Source: Acholeplasmataceae bacterium UBA6235 (GTDB taxonomy: Bacteria > Bacillota_I > Bacilli_A > Acholeplasmatales > UBA5453). From it: a DNA stretch of 8,923 bases. Of the stretch, positions 1 to 6,228 are shown piece by piece. The translations under genes and the position numbers were made by a program. Numbering within the stretch: the first letter of the stretch is position 1; every line of letters begins with the position of its first letter. Below the pieces are notes generated by a model. It saw only the letters and a program-made list of their open reading frames with translations, had not been told where the DNA came from and made no database searches. The DNA lies in assembly GCA_002441525.1 (NCBI GenBank), contig DJWH01000056.1, positions 7,996 to 16,918 of the forward strand, written 5' to 3'.

Positions 1-864
1 GAAGAAGCGCGAAAAGAACTCGATAAGTGGTTACCAGTCGATATTTATATCGGTGGTGCAGAACACGCCGTAGGACACTTATTGTATTCTCGTTTCTGGC
101 ATAAGTTCCTCTTTGATTTGGGCTTAGTATCGACCAAAGAACCATTCATGAAACTATTGAATCAAGGGATGATCTTAGGGTCTGATAACCAAAAGATGAG
201 TAAATCGAGAGGCAATGTCGTAAACCCAGATGAAGTCATCGAAAACTACGGTGCAGATACATTACGCCTTTATGAAATGTTTATGGGGCCACTAGAAGCC
301 GATAAACCATGGAACACGGAAGCGATTGACGGGTCTAAACGATTCTTAGAACGCGTATGGCGTATGTACTATTTACCGATTGAAGACGCAGCTACTGAAC
401 TGGATTTTGTCTACCATCAAACGGTAAAAAAAGTCACTGAAGACTATGAAAAACAAGCCTTTAATACAGCGATTTCTCAAATGATGATTTTCGTCAACGA
501 AGTTTACAAACAAAAGCGTTTGTCGAAAGAACAAGCGATTGGGTTCTTGAAACTCTTAAATCCGATTGCGCCACACATCACCGAGGAATTGTTCCAAACG
601 GTATTTAATAAAAAAGACACACTGACTTATCAAGAATGGCCAAGTTTTGATGAATCTAAACTGGTTTTAAATGAGATTGAAGTGGTCATTCAAGTCAATG
701 GTAAACTCAGAGACCGCGTATTTGTATCTCCAGATGAAGCAGGTGACATCGTTAAACAAAAAGCCTTATTGGCTGAAAACGTCGTTCGCTTTACTGAAGG
801 CAAACAAATCGTAAAAGTCATCTATGTCCCAGGCAAACTGGTCAATGTGGTTATAAAAGAATAA
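1..864 (+). CDS. leuS: Leucyl-tRNA synthetase, C-terminal third (5'-truncated by window edge)
   Basis: Class I aminoacyl-tRNA synthetase that charges tRNA-Leu with leucine in the cytoplasm. The frame is open from base 1, so the first 27 codons of the window belong to it; 287 residues are visible, against roughly 800-880 for the bacterial family. Seen in order: the end of the catalytic Rossmann fold with the conserved [16 protein letters not shown] stretch (bases 52-99); the KMSKS ATP-binding loop at bases 193-207, followed by [20 protein letters not shown]; a helical anticodon-binding domain; and the LeuRS C-terminal tRNA-binding domain with [14 protein letters not shown]. The stop is TAA and an intrinsic terminator follows at once, so it is the last gene of its transcript. 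Housekeeping gene, unrelated to the xylose genes. Identification is secure; the start is outside the window. Confidence 0.97.
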   Translation, partial: EEARKELDKWLPVDIYIGGAEHAVGHLLYSRFWHKFLFDLGLVSTKEPFMKLLNQGMILGSDNQKMSKSRGNVVNPDEVIENYGADTLRLYEMFMGPLEADKPWNTEAIDGSKRFLERVWRMYYLPIEDAATELDFVYHQTVKKVTEDYEKQAFNTAISQMMIFVNEVYKQKRLSKEQAIGFLKLLNPIAPHITEELFQTVFNKKDTLTYQEWPSFDESKLVLNEIEVVIQVNGKLRDRVFVSPDEAGDIVKQKALLAENVVRFTEGKQIVKVIYVPGKLVNVVIKE

Positions 865-867
865 ATC

Positions 868-898
868 AAGGTGTACAGTTTAGGCTGTACACTTTTTT
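868..898 (+). terminator. Intrinsic terminator after leuS
   Basis: Perfect 8-bp stem GTGTACAG / CTGTACAC (871-878 with 885-892) around a 6-nt loop TTTAGG, followed directly by six T residues (893-898). Upstream A residues can extend the stem into the T-run. It lies a few bases after the leuS stop codon. Confidence 0.93.
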
Positions 899-912
899 CG
901 TATTACATACGA
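898..912. repeat. Short palindrome upstream of the oxidoreductase promoter
   Basis: TCGTAT-TAC-ATACGA, perfect 6-bp arms with a 3-nt spacer, directly after the leuS terminator T-run. A second small dyad, GGTA-G-TACC (917-925), sits just ahead of the -35 region of the next gene. Either could be an operator, but such short dyads also arise by chance; no regulator is assigned. Confidence 0.3.
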
Positions 913-926
913 CTAAGGTAGTACCC

Positions 927-954
927 TTTATTCATCAAAATCACGTGTTATAAT
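927..954 (+). promoter_or_regulatory. Extended -10 sigma-70/SigA promoter of the oxidoreductase gene
   Basis: A perfect TATAAT (949-954) is preceded by TG one base upstream (TGTTATAAT), an extended -10. The -35 is poor (TTTATT at 927-932, 16-nt spacer), as is common with extended -10 promoters. Transcription would begin near 961, leaving a leader of only about 14 nt carrying the Shine-Dalgarno AGGAG (964-968), six bases before the ATG. Confidence 0.75.
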
Positions 955-974
955 GAGAAAAAAAGGAGATATCT

Positions 975-1994
975 ATGAAAATATTAAAGACCGCATTGAT
1001 TGGGTTTGGCTTTTCTGCGAGAACATTTCATCTACCACACTTACAAGAAAACCCTCAATATCAAGTAGTGACCATATTGACCAGCAATCCTAAAAATCAA
1101 GCAGATGCGAAAACCATGGTGTCCAATGTGAAGATTGTTACGAATTATGATGACGTATTAAATGATGATGACATTGATTTGATTGTTTTAACCATCACCA
1201 ATGAAGCGCATTATGATTATACAAAGAAAGCATTACTAAAACATAAACATGTCATCTGTGAAAAACCGTTCGTCATGACTAAAAAAGAAGCCACTGAGTT
1301 GTTTGAACTTGCGAAAGCACAGGGGTGTTTACTACGCGTATTCCATAATCGGAAGTATGATGGGGATATTTTAACCATTGAATCGCTACTGAAGGAAAAA
1401 GACTTTGGGAATCTTCTATCCTTTCATGCAAGATTTGATCGCTATGTACCGGTTGTAAAAGATAACTGGCGATACCAAACAGGCTATATGACTGGGATTT
1501 ACTATGACTTAGCCCCACACTTGGTTCATCATGCAGTACAGTTGTTTGGTAAACCAAAGGCCATTTTCAATCAACTGTTTTTAGATAGACCTAACGGGGT
1601 TGCTGTCGATCATTTTGAGATGCAACTCATCTATTCAACGATGATTTGTTACCTTGGTGCACACATTTACGCGAGAGACCCACAACCGAAGATGAAGTTG
1701 GTAGGAACGAATGGCACTTACGTTAAATATGGGTTTGATCAACCAGAAGTGGTGATTAAAGAAGACAAACATACCCTTAGTACGATGGATGACAGCTATT
1801 TTTATACTACACCAACAGAAAAAACATCGATTGAAGTTCAGTTAGGTGAACATTATCTATTTTACAGACATTTTTACGATGACGTTGTGAATCCCAAACC
1901 ATCAGATGAGGATGAAAAACGAGCAGTGATGGTTGTTGAAATCATTGAAACAGGGATTGAATCTGTTCAAAAACAGGCTGTCATTGCACTTTAA
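975..1994 (+). CDS. Gfo/Idh/MocA-family NAD(P)-dependent oxidoreductase
   Basis: Predicted soluble cytoplasmic dehydrogenase of 339 residues, the family's usual length. The N-terminal Rossmann fold opens with ALIGFGFSARTFH (residues 7-19); the GxGxxG loop reads GFGFSA, with alanine at the third glycine. The family's catalytic residues are present: Lys97 in CEKPF, and the Asp178-x3-His182 pair in YYDLAPH. The C-terminal alpha/beta domain (about residue 125 onward) begins HNRKYDGD and resembles the YdgJ/YvaA (IolW, scyllo-inositol dehydrogenase) branch, so a polyol, inositol or sugar substrate is likely, but it cannot be fixed from sequence. It has its own promoter, a good Shine-Dalgarno and its own terminator, so it looks monocistronic. 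It is convergent with xylR, and a role in xylose use is not shown. Family call strong, substrate unknown. Confidence 0.9.
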   Translation: MKILKTALIGFGFSARTFHLPHLQENPQYQVVTILTSNPKNQADAKTMVSNVKIVTNYDDVLNDDDIDLIVLTITNEAHYDYTKKALLKHKHVICEKPFVMTKKEATELFELAKAQGCLLRVFHNRKYDGDILTIESLLKEKDFGNLLSFHARFDRYVPVVKDNWRYQTGYMTGIYYDLAPHLVHHAVQLFGKPKAIFNQLFLDRPNGVAVDHFEMQLIYSTMICYLGAHIYARDPQPKMKLVGTNGTYVKYGFDQPEVVIKEDKHTLSTMDDSYFYTTPTEKTSIEVQLGEHYLFYRHFYDDVVNPKPSDEDEKRAVMVVEIIETGIESVQKQAVIAL

Positions 1995-2012
1995 AAATTA
2001 AATAACGCCAAT

Positions 2013-2061
2013 AAAAAACACCCACCTATCTAATACATTAGATAATGATTGGGTGTTTTTT
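2013..2061. terminator. Bidirectional intrinsic terminator between convergent genes
   Basis: Outer stem of 12 bp: an A-run plus CACCCA (2013-2024) pairs with TGGGTG plus a T-run (2050-2061). Inside is a second 7-bp stem, TATCTAA / TTAGATA (2027-2033 with 2038-2044), on a 4-nt loop. T-rich on one side and A-rich on the other, so it can stop plus-strand transcription from the oxidoreductase and minus-strand transcription from xylR. Confidence 0.92.
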
Positions 2062-2100
2062 TGCTTGTTGAAATAAATTATAAATTTGTTAATTTTCTTG

Positions 2101-2129
2101 TTTACAAAACATAGTTTAAGTGTTAAACT
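2101..2129 (+). promoter_or_regulatory. Candidate plus-strand promoter overlapping the XylR-like operator
   Basis: TTTACA (2101-2106) and TAAACT (2124-2129) are spaced 17 bp. The -35 is good and the -10 mediocre (4 of 6). The -10 lies inside the palindrome at 2112-2130, and the cre follows downstream, the order seen at Bacillus-type xylose promoters. It would transcribe antisense through xylR toward xylA. A competing minus-strand reading is TTGTAA (2107-2102), a 19-nt spacer, and a perfect TATAAT (2082-2077), which would run straight into the bidirectional terminator. The region is AT-rich, so chance matches are a real concern. Confidence 0.25.
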
Positions 2130-2130
2130 A
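2112..2130. promoter_or_regulatory. Putative XylR (ROK) operator palindrome
   Basis: TAGTTTAAGTGTTAAACTA: perfect 8-bp inverted arms with a 3-nt centre. The outer TAGTTT...AAACTA halves resemble the outer arms of Bacillus xylO operators bound by ROK-type XylR (from memory, not searched). No T-run follows, so it is not a terminator. It lies 20 bases beyond the 3' end of xylR. Binding by this XylR is inferred. Confidence 0.6.
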
Positions 2131-2134
2131 GGTT

Positions 2135-2148
2135 TGAAAGCGATAACA
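2135..2148. promoter_or_regulatory. Catabolite-responsive element (cre), CcpA site
   Basis: TGAAAGCGATAACA fits the consensus TGWNANCGNTNWCA at every specified position. Such sites bind CcpA with HPr-Ser-P in Bacillota and mediate glucose repression of sugar operons. It starts 5 bp after the putative XylR operator and ends one base before the xylR stop codon. CcpA itself is not in the window. Confidence 0.7.
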
Positions 2149-2149
2149 T

Positions 2150-3316
2150 TCACTTGATAGAACTGTTATAGAACACACGATAATTCTCAACATTAAGGAA
2201 TTTTTGAATAAGCACATGGGTTAATCCTAACACATTGGTTTTCGAACGGTACTTAGATAAGGTCAATAATTCGAGTGTCATGATTTGTGAACGGAACTTA
2301 TTCTTAACCAAAGAAATGGTTTCTGGAATACTTTCAACAATCTTACTATTGATGACGATGGTCTTAGGGTTGAACATCAACGATACATTGTTGATCCCAA
2401 TCGATAAGAAGTCAATAAATTCAGTGTAGGTTTTGATGGCGTTCGGTTCATGGGTTTTATAACGATGAATGAATTCGTCGATGGTGATTTTCTGTTTGGT
2501 CAAACTTTCGTATTGCTCAATAATGGCAGGTTCAGCAATATACTTTTCCAAACAACCGTAATTACCACAAACACATTTCTTACCATTCGGGACCACAATA
2601 GTATGACCGATTTCACCCGCATACCCATTTTCACCTGTATATAGTTTGTTGTCGATGATGATACCCATCCCAACCCCTGCACCGATATTTAATGATATAA
2701 GGTTTTCATCGTGGGTAAATACCATATGTTCACCTAGCGCAGAGATGTTGGCTTCGTTTTCGACATAGGTTTCAATGCCAGTGTATTCTTCAATGATGGA
2801 TTTCAAATCGATATCCTTCCATGAGTTGAAAGTCGCGAATTTAATTTTCTTTTGTTTGGATAGAATCCCATAGACACCAATCCCAATCCCAATCAAGCCA
2901 TACGTTGAGTCATAAGTATTACGCTTCAATTCATCGATGGTTTCCATGAGGGTTTTCAAATAAGTTTGGAATTCAACACTCGATACGGGTTTGATCACCT
3001 CATAAAGGATGGTTCCATATAGATTAGTAACTACCCCATAAACCGATTCATACAGCAGTTCAATGCTGATGATTCGACCAGCATTTTTATTTAAAGCGTA
3101 GATGATGGCGGACCGACCACTCGTCTTCACGATTTTATCGGTTTCAACCACAATGTCTTTATCAGCCAAATCCGCCATGATGGTAGAGATGGTGGCTTTA
3201 TTTAAACCGGTGACACGCGACAATTCGATACGCGTCGTCTCCTTCAGTTCAATGAGTTTTTCAATCACCAATTTCGTGTTTTCAGATTTGATGGAATGGG
3301 CATTAGAGATTTTCAT
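2150..3316 (-). CDS. xylR: ROK-family transcriptional repressor, probable xylose regulator XylR
   Basis: Predicted DNA-binding repressor of 388 residues, the usual size of ROK regulators. Residues about 27-58 form a winged helix-turn-helix (TRIELSRVTGLNKATIST). The sugar-binding ROK domain follows: GLIGIGIGVYG (about 140-150), VENEANISALGE (185-196) and LNIGAGVGMG. The zinc-binding signature is complete: His238 in GEIGH, and Cys248, Cys250 and Cys255 in CVCGNYGCLE. NEAN, where ROK sugar kinases usually have NDA, fits a regulator rather than a kinase. I chose the ATG at 3316; a TTG at 3328 in the same frame would add four residues but abuts the AAAAGG Shine-Dalgarno directly, whereas the ATG sits about 12 nt from it, somewhat far. 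It is divergent from xylA and convergent with the oxidoreductase. Xylose specificity is inferred from the adjacent xylAB. The stop is TGA. Confidence 0.88.
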   Translation of the reverse strand: MKISNAHSIKSENTKLVIEKLIELKETTRIELSRVTGLNKATISTIMADLADKDIVVETDKIVKTSGRSAIIYALNKNAGRIISIELLYESVYGVVTNLYGTILYEVIKPVSSVEFQTYLKTLMETIDELKRNTYDSTYGLIGIGIGVYGILSKQKKIKFATFNSWKDIDLKSIIEEYTGIETYVENEANISALGEHMVFTHDENLISLNIGAGVGMGIIIDNKLYTGENGYAGEIGHTIVVPNGKKCVCGNYGCLEKYIAEPAIIEQYESLTKQKITIDEFIHRYKTHEPNAIKTYTEFIDFLSIGINNVSLMFNPKTIVINSKIVESIPETISLVKNKFRSQIMTLELLTLSKYRSKTNVLGLTHVLIQKFLNVENYRVFYNSSIK

Positions 3317-3350
3317 ATCACTTACCAACCTTTTCTATTAAGTCTCATTA

Positions 3351-3356
3351 TATAAC
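3351..3356 (+). promoter_or_regulatory. Weak -10 candidate for xylA
   Basis: TATAAC matches the -10 consensus at 5 of 6 positions, but no recognisable -35 lies 15-19 bp upstream and there is no extended -10 TG. It overlaps the xylR -10 on the other strand. If used, the leader would be about 43 nt, ending in the good Shine-Dalgarno AAGGAG (3395-3400), six bases before the xylA ATG. Confidence 0.35.
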
Positions 3357-3358
3357 AA

Positions 3359-3372
3359 AGATAACGATAAGC
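3359..3372. promoter_or_regulatory. Degenerate cre-like site in the xylR-xylA intergenic region
   Basis: AGATAACGATAAGC keeps the core ANCGNT of the cre consensus and 7 of its 10 specified positions; it lacks the first T and the final CA. It would lie just downstream of the candidate xylA -10, where CcpA could block transcription, and it also overlaps the xylR -35. Much weaker than the site at 2135-2148. Confidence 0.3.
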
Positions 3373-3406
3373 AAATACCCAAACATGGGATTACAAGGAG
3401 ACAAAG

Positions 3407-4723
3407 ATGAGTTATTTAGGGCAGTTTAAACAGATTCAATACGAAGGTAGTAAAAGCCAAAACCCGCTTTCATTTAAGTATTACAACCCAAATGAAATGG
3501 TCTTAGGCAAACCAATGAAAGACCACTTGAAATTCGCCGTTGCCTATTGGCATACTTTCACATATATGGGTGTCGATCCATTTGGAAAAGAAACGATGCA
3601 TCGTCCTTGGGACCAAGTCAAAGATGACATGGAAAAAGCGAAAAACCGTGTCAAAGCAGCCTTCGAATTCATGGAAAAATTAGGGGTCGAATATTTTTGT
3701 TTCCACGACAGAGATATCGCACCTGAAGCGGACACATTGGAAGAAACCAATCGTCGTTTAGATATCATTGTGGATTTGATTGAACAAGAGATGAAACGTA
3801 CAGGCATTAAATTGTTGTGGGGTACAGCCAACCTATTTAGCAACGAACGCTTCATGCATGGGGCAGCGACTTCACCAAACGCTGATGTCTTCGCCTTCGC
3901 AGCCGCTCAAACCAAAAAGGCCATCGAAATTACCCACAGACTTAAAGGGGCAGGTTATACCTTCTGGGGTGGTAGAGAAGGGTATGAAACGTTACTCAAC
4001 ACCGATATGGCTTTAGAACAAGATAATTTCGCCCGTTTATTACAAATGGCCGTGGATTATAAAAAAGAAATTGGTTTTGAAGGACAATTCTATATTGAAC
4101 CAAAACCAAAAGAACCAACCAAACACCAATATGATTTTGATAGTGCAACCGTCATTTCATTCTTGCGTAAGTATGATTTGATCAACCACTTTAAATTGAA
4201 CATTGAAACCAACCACGCCACCTTATCAGGTCATACGATGCAACACGAATTACGTATTGCATGTGACCAACAACTATTGGGTAGTGTGGATGCGAACCAA
4301 GGGGATTTACTCCTAGGTTGGGATACCGATCAATTCCCTACCAATGTCTATGAAACCACACAGGTCATGTATGAAATCATCCGTGGTGGTGGCTTCACAA
4401 CTGGGGGATTAAACTTTGATGCGAAAGTCAGACGTGGTTCAAATACCATTGAAGATTTATTCTTAGCTCATATTGCAGGTATGGATGCCTTCGCTGTAGG
4501 GTTAAAAGTAGCGGCGCGTCTATGGGCAGATAAAGTCCTCGAAAATGGTCTAGCGAAACGCTATCAATCGTATCAACAAGGGATTGGTAAGCAAATCGTC
4601 AACAATCAAGTTGGTTTTAAAGAACTTGAACAGTATGTATTGAATCAAAAACAACCAATTCAAAATGAATCTGGCAAACAAGAACACATTGAATCCATCA
4701 TCAACCAATATATTTTAGGATAG
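3407..4723 (+). CDS. xylA: Xylose isomerase
   Basis: Isomerises D-xylose to D-xylulose in the cytoplasm using two divalent metal ions. The 438 residues match the longer class II isomerases (about 440). The TIM-barrel active-site residues are all visible: His100 and Asp103 in FCFHDRD, Trp139 and Trp187 (FWGGREGYE), Glu231 and Lys233 in YIEPKPKEP, Glu267 and His270 in [11 protein letters not shown], Asp295 in VDANQGD, Asp306 and Asp308 in [10 protein letters not shown], and Asp338 in LNFDAKVRR. The start is the ATG six bases after AAGGAG. First gene of the operon; xylB begins 11 nt after its stop. Expected to be repressed by XylR without xylose and by CcpA with glucose, though no strong operator lies directly upstream. 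No missing residues or frameshift seen. Confidence 0.98.
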   Translation: MSYLGQFKQIQYEGSKSQNPLSFKYYNPNEMVLGKPMKDHLKFAVAYWHTFTYMGVDPFGKETMHRPWDQVKDDMEKAKNRVKAAFEFMEKLGVEYFCFHDRDIAPEADTLEETNRRLDIIVDLIEQEMKRTGIKLLWGTANLFSNERFMHGAATSPNADVFAFAAAQTKKAIEITHRLKGAGYTFWGGREGYETLLNTDMALEQDNFARLLQMAVDYKKEIGFEGQFYIEPKPKEPTKHQYDFDSATVISFLRKYDLINHFKLNIETNHATLSGHTMQHELRIACDQQLLGSVDANQGDLLLGWDTDQFPTNVYETTQVMYEIIRGGGFTTGGLNFDAKVRRGSNTIEDLFLAHIAGMDAFAVGLKVAARLWADKVLENGLAKRYQSYQQGIGKQIVNNQVGFKELEQYVLNQKQPIQNESGKQEHIESIINQYILG

Positions 4724-4734
4724 GGGAATACCAT

Positions 4735-6210
4735 ATGTTTATTGGCATAGACTTAGGCACATCCAGTGTCAAATTAATCTTAGTACAAAGCACCGGACAG
4801 GTCGTCAAGTCAACCAGCAGATCTTTCGATTTGTTGATGCCAAGGCCCATGTGGACAGAACAAAACCCAAACGATTGGTACGATCAAGTCATGGATGGTC
4901 TTAGCGAATTGGTCCAAGGTTATGAATCTAGTATCGAAGCCATTGGCTTTTCCGGACAAATGCATGGGTTGGTCTTACTCGATGAACAAGATCAAGTGAT
5001 TCGCCCAGCCATCTTATGGAATGATCAACGTACCATCGAACAAAATCAATATTTGAATGAAATCATTGGTATTGAACGTTTGTTACAATACACAGGCAAC
5101 ATATCACTGACTGGATTGACTGCCCCTAAAGTGTTATGGGTAAAAGCACATGAACCTGAACTATTTCAAAAGATTTCTAAGGTGATGTTACCAAAAGATT
5201 ACATCGCATATCGTCTTTCTGGTGTGTTCGCCACCGATGTCAGTGATGTATCAGGGACATTGTATTATGATTGTGCCAATAAGACTTATAGTCAAGAAAT
5301 GTTACATATCCTTGGGTTAAAGATGAACCAATTGCCCAAAGTCTATGAATCACATGAAGTGATTGGTCAGTTAAAAGCCGAAGTTTCAGCCGATTTACAC
5401 ATCACCAAACCGATAAAAATCGTGATTGGTGGTGGAGACCAAGCGGTTGGTGCGGTCGGTGTGGGTATTGTCGAAGATGGTAAATGCAGCATTTCATTGG
5501 GTACCAGTGGGGTTGTGTTTGTCGCAACCGACAAGTTCAAAATTGACCATCAATCGTATTTACAATCCTACCGTCATGCCAATGGTAAATGCCATCTCAT
5601 GGGGGTTATGTTATCCGCAGCTGGCGCATTGAATTGGTGGAGTGAAAAAGTATTTAAAACGTATAATTATGGTGATTTCTTCGATAAAATTGAGAAAACA
5701 CCGTTTCAAGATAGTTTGTATTTCTTACCGTATTTGAGTGGTGAACGTTCACCCATCAACGACCCAATGGCACGTGGCGTATTCTTTGGATTACAACTCC
5801 AACACCGTAAAGAGCATATGGATCGGGCATTGGTTGAAGGCGTTACCTTCGCCCTTAAACAAACCCTTGAATTGATTCAACAGATGAATACAGATATCAA
5901 ATCCTTACGTATTACCGGTGGTGGTGCTAAAAGTAAAGTTTGGGCACAAATGATTGCGGATGTGATGAATGTCGACGTATCGACCATCGAAATCGAAGAA
6001 GGACCATCCCTAGGTGCAGCCATACTCGCGATGGTTGGTGCAGAGGTTTATCCATCGGTTGCAGAAGCATGTAGAACGATCATTAAAGAGAAAGATGTAT
6101 TTAAACCCATCGCATCGAACGTTGTATATTATGAAAAGAAGTACCAAGTATTCAAAACACTGTATCCTTCGATGAAAGCATTGTTTCCTCGTTTGGATGT
6201 CCATGAATAA
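4735..6210 (+). CDS. xylB: Xylulokinase (FGGY family)
   Basis: Phosphorylates D-xylulose with ATP to xylulose 5-phosphate, which enters the pentose phosphate pathway. The 491 residues are normal for XylB. The N-terminal FGGY domain has the phosphate-binding GIDLGTSSVK (residues 4-13, Asp6), the substrate-contacting FSGQMHGLVLLD (72-83) and ILWNDQRT (93-100). The catalytic aspartate is Asp235 in GGGDQAVGAVG, and SLGTSGVV follows (254-261). The C-terminal domain has YLSGERSPINDP (333-344), EGVTFAL, and the adenine-site motifs ITGGGAKSKVW (393-403) and GPSLGAAILA (423-432). The SGQMHG motif favours xylulokinase over glycerol or gluconate kinases. Its Shine-Dalgarno AGGGG (4722-4726) overlaps the xylA stop codon, suggesting coupled translation. 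Confidence 0.97.
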   Translation: MFIGIDLGTSSVKLILVQSTGQVVKSTSRSFDLLMPRPMWTEQNPNDWYDQVMDGLSELVQGYESSIEAIGFSGQMHGLVLLDEQDQVIRPAILWNDQRTIEQNQYLNEIIGIERLLQYTGNISLTGLTAPKVLWVKAHEPELFQKISKVMLPKDYIAYRLSGVFATDVSDVSGTLYYDCANKTYSQEMLHILGLKMNQLPKVYESHEVIGQLKAEVSADLHITKPIKIVIGGGDQAVGAVGVGIVEDGKCSISLGTSGVVFVATDKFKIDHQSYLQSYRHANGKCHLMGVMLSAAGALNWWSEKVFKTYNYGDFFDKIEKTPFQDSLYFLPYLSGERSPINDPMARGVFFGLQLQHRKEHMDRALVEGVTFALKQTLELIQQMNTDIKSLRITGGGAKSKVWAQMIADVMNVDVSTIEIEEGPSLGAAILAMVGAEVYPSVAEACRTIIKEKDVFKPIASNVVYYEKKYQVFKTLYPSMKALFPRLDVHE

Positions 6211-6216
6211 CATAGA

Positions 6217-6223
6217 GAGGTGA
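6217..6223 (+). promoter_or_regulatory. Shine-Dalgarno that sets the xylG start
   Basis: GAGGTGA is a strong match to the anti-Shine-Dalgarno sequence and ends 5 nt before the TTG at 6229. The in-frame GTG at 6220 lies inside it and so cannot be the start it serves. Confidence 0.75.
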
Positions 6224-6228
6224 CATCG

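Larger units (their letters stand above)
3347..3374 (-). promoter_or_regulatory. Promoter of xylR
   Basis: On the minus strand: TTGCTT (3374-3369), a 16-nt spacer, and a perfect TATAAT (3352-3347). The start would fall near 3340, giving a leader of about 24 nt that carries AAAAGG before the ATG at 3316. It overlaps the candidate xylA promoter, so the two divergent promoters may interfere with each other. Confidence 0.65.

Noticed and set aside
1279..1557. Minus-strand open frame of 92 codons inside the oxidoreductase gene
   Set aside because: Wholly contained antisense to a clear gene, with no recognisable domain; a shadow frame.
2235..2644. Two 64-codon plus-strand frames antisense to xylR
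   Set aside because: No ribosome site seen and no family resemblance. Even if an antisense RNA exists here, nothing supports translation.
3102..3341. 79-codon plus-strand frame antisense to the 5' end of xylR
   Set aside because: Composition reflects the opposite-strand helix-turn-helix coding sequence; no ribosome site or domain seen.
3348..3355. TTATATAA palindrome in the xylR-xylA gap
   Set aside because: Explained by two overlapping divergent -10 elements; too short and AT-rich to call an operator.
3378..3389. CCCA-AACA-TGGG mini-hairpin upstream of xylA
   Set aside because: Only 4 bp of stem; too short to act as a terminator or riboswitch and does not cover the Shine-Dalgarno.
3544..3855. 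103-codon minus-strand frame inside xylA
   Set aside because: Antisense to a highly conserved active-site region, so the open frame is a by-product of xylA codon constraints.
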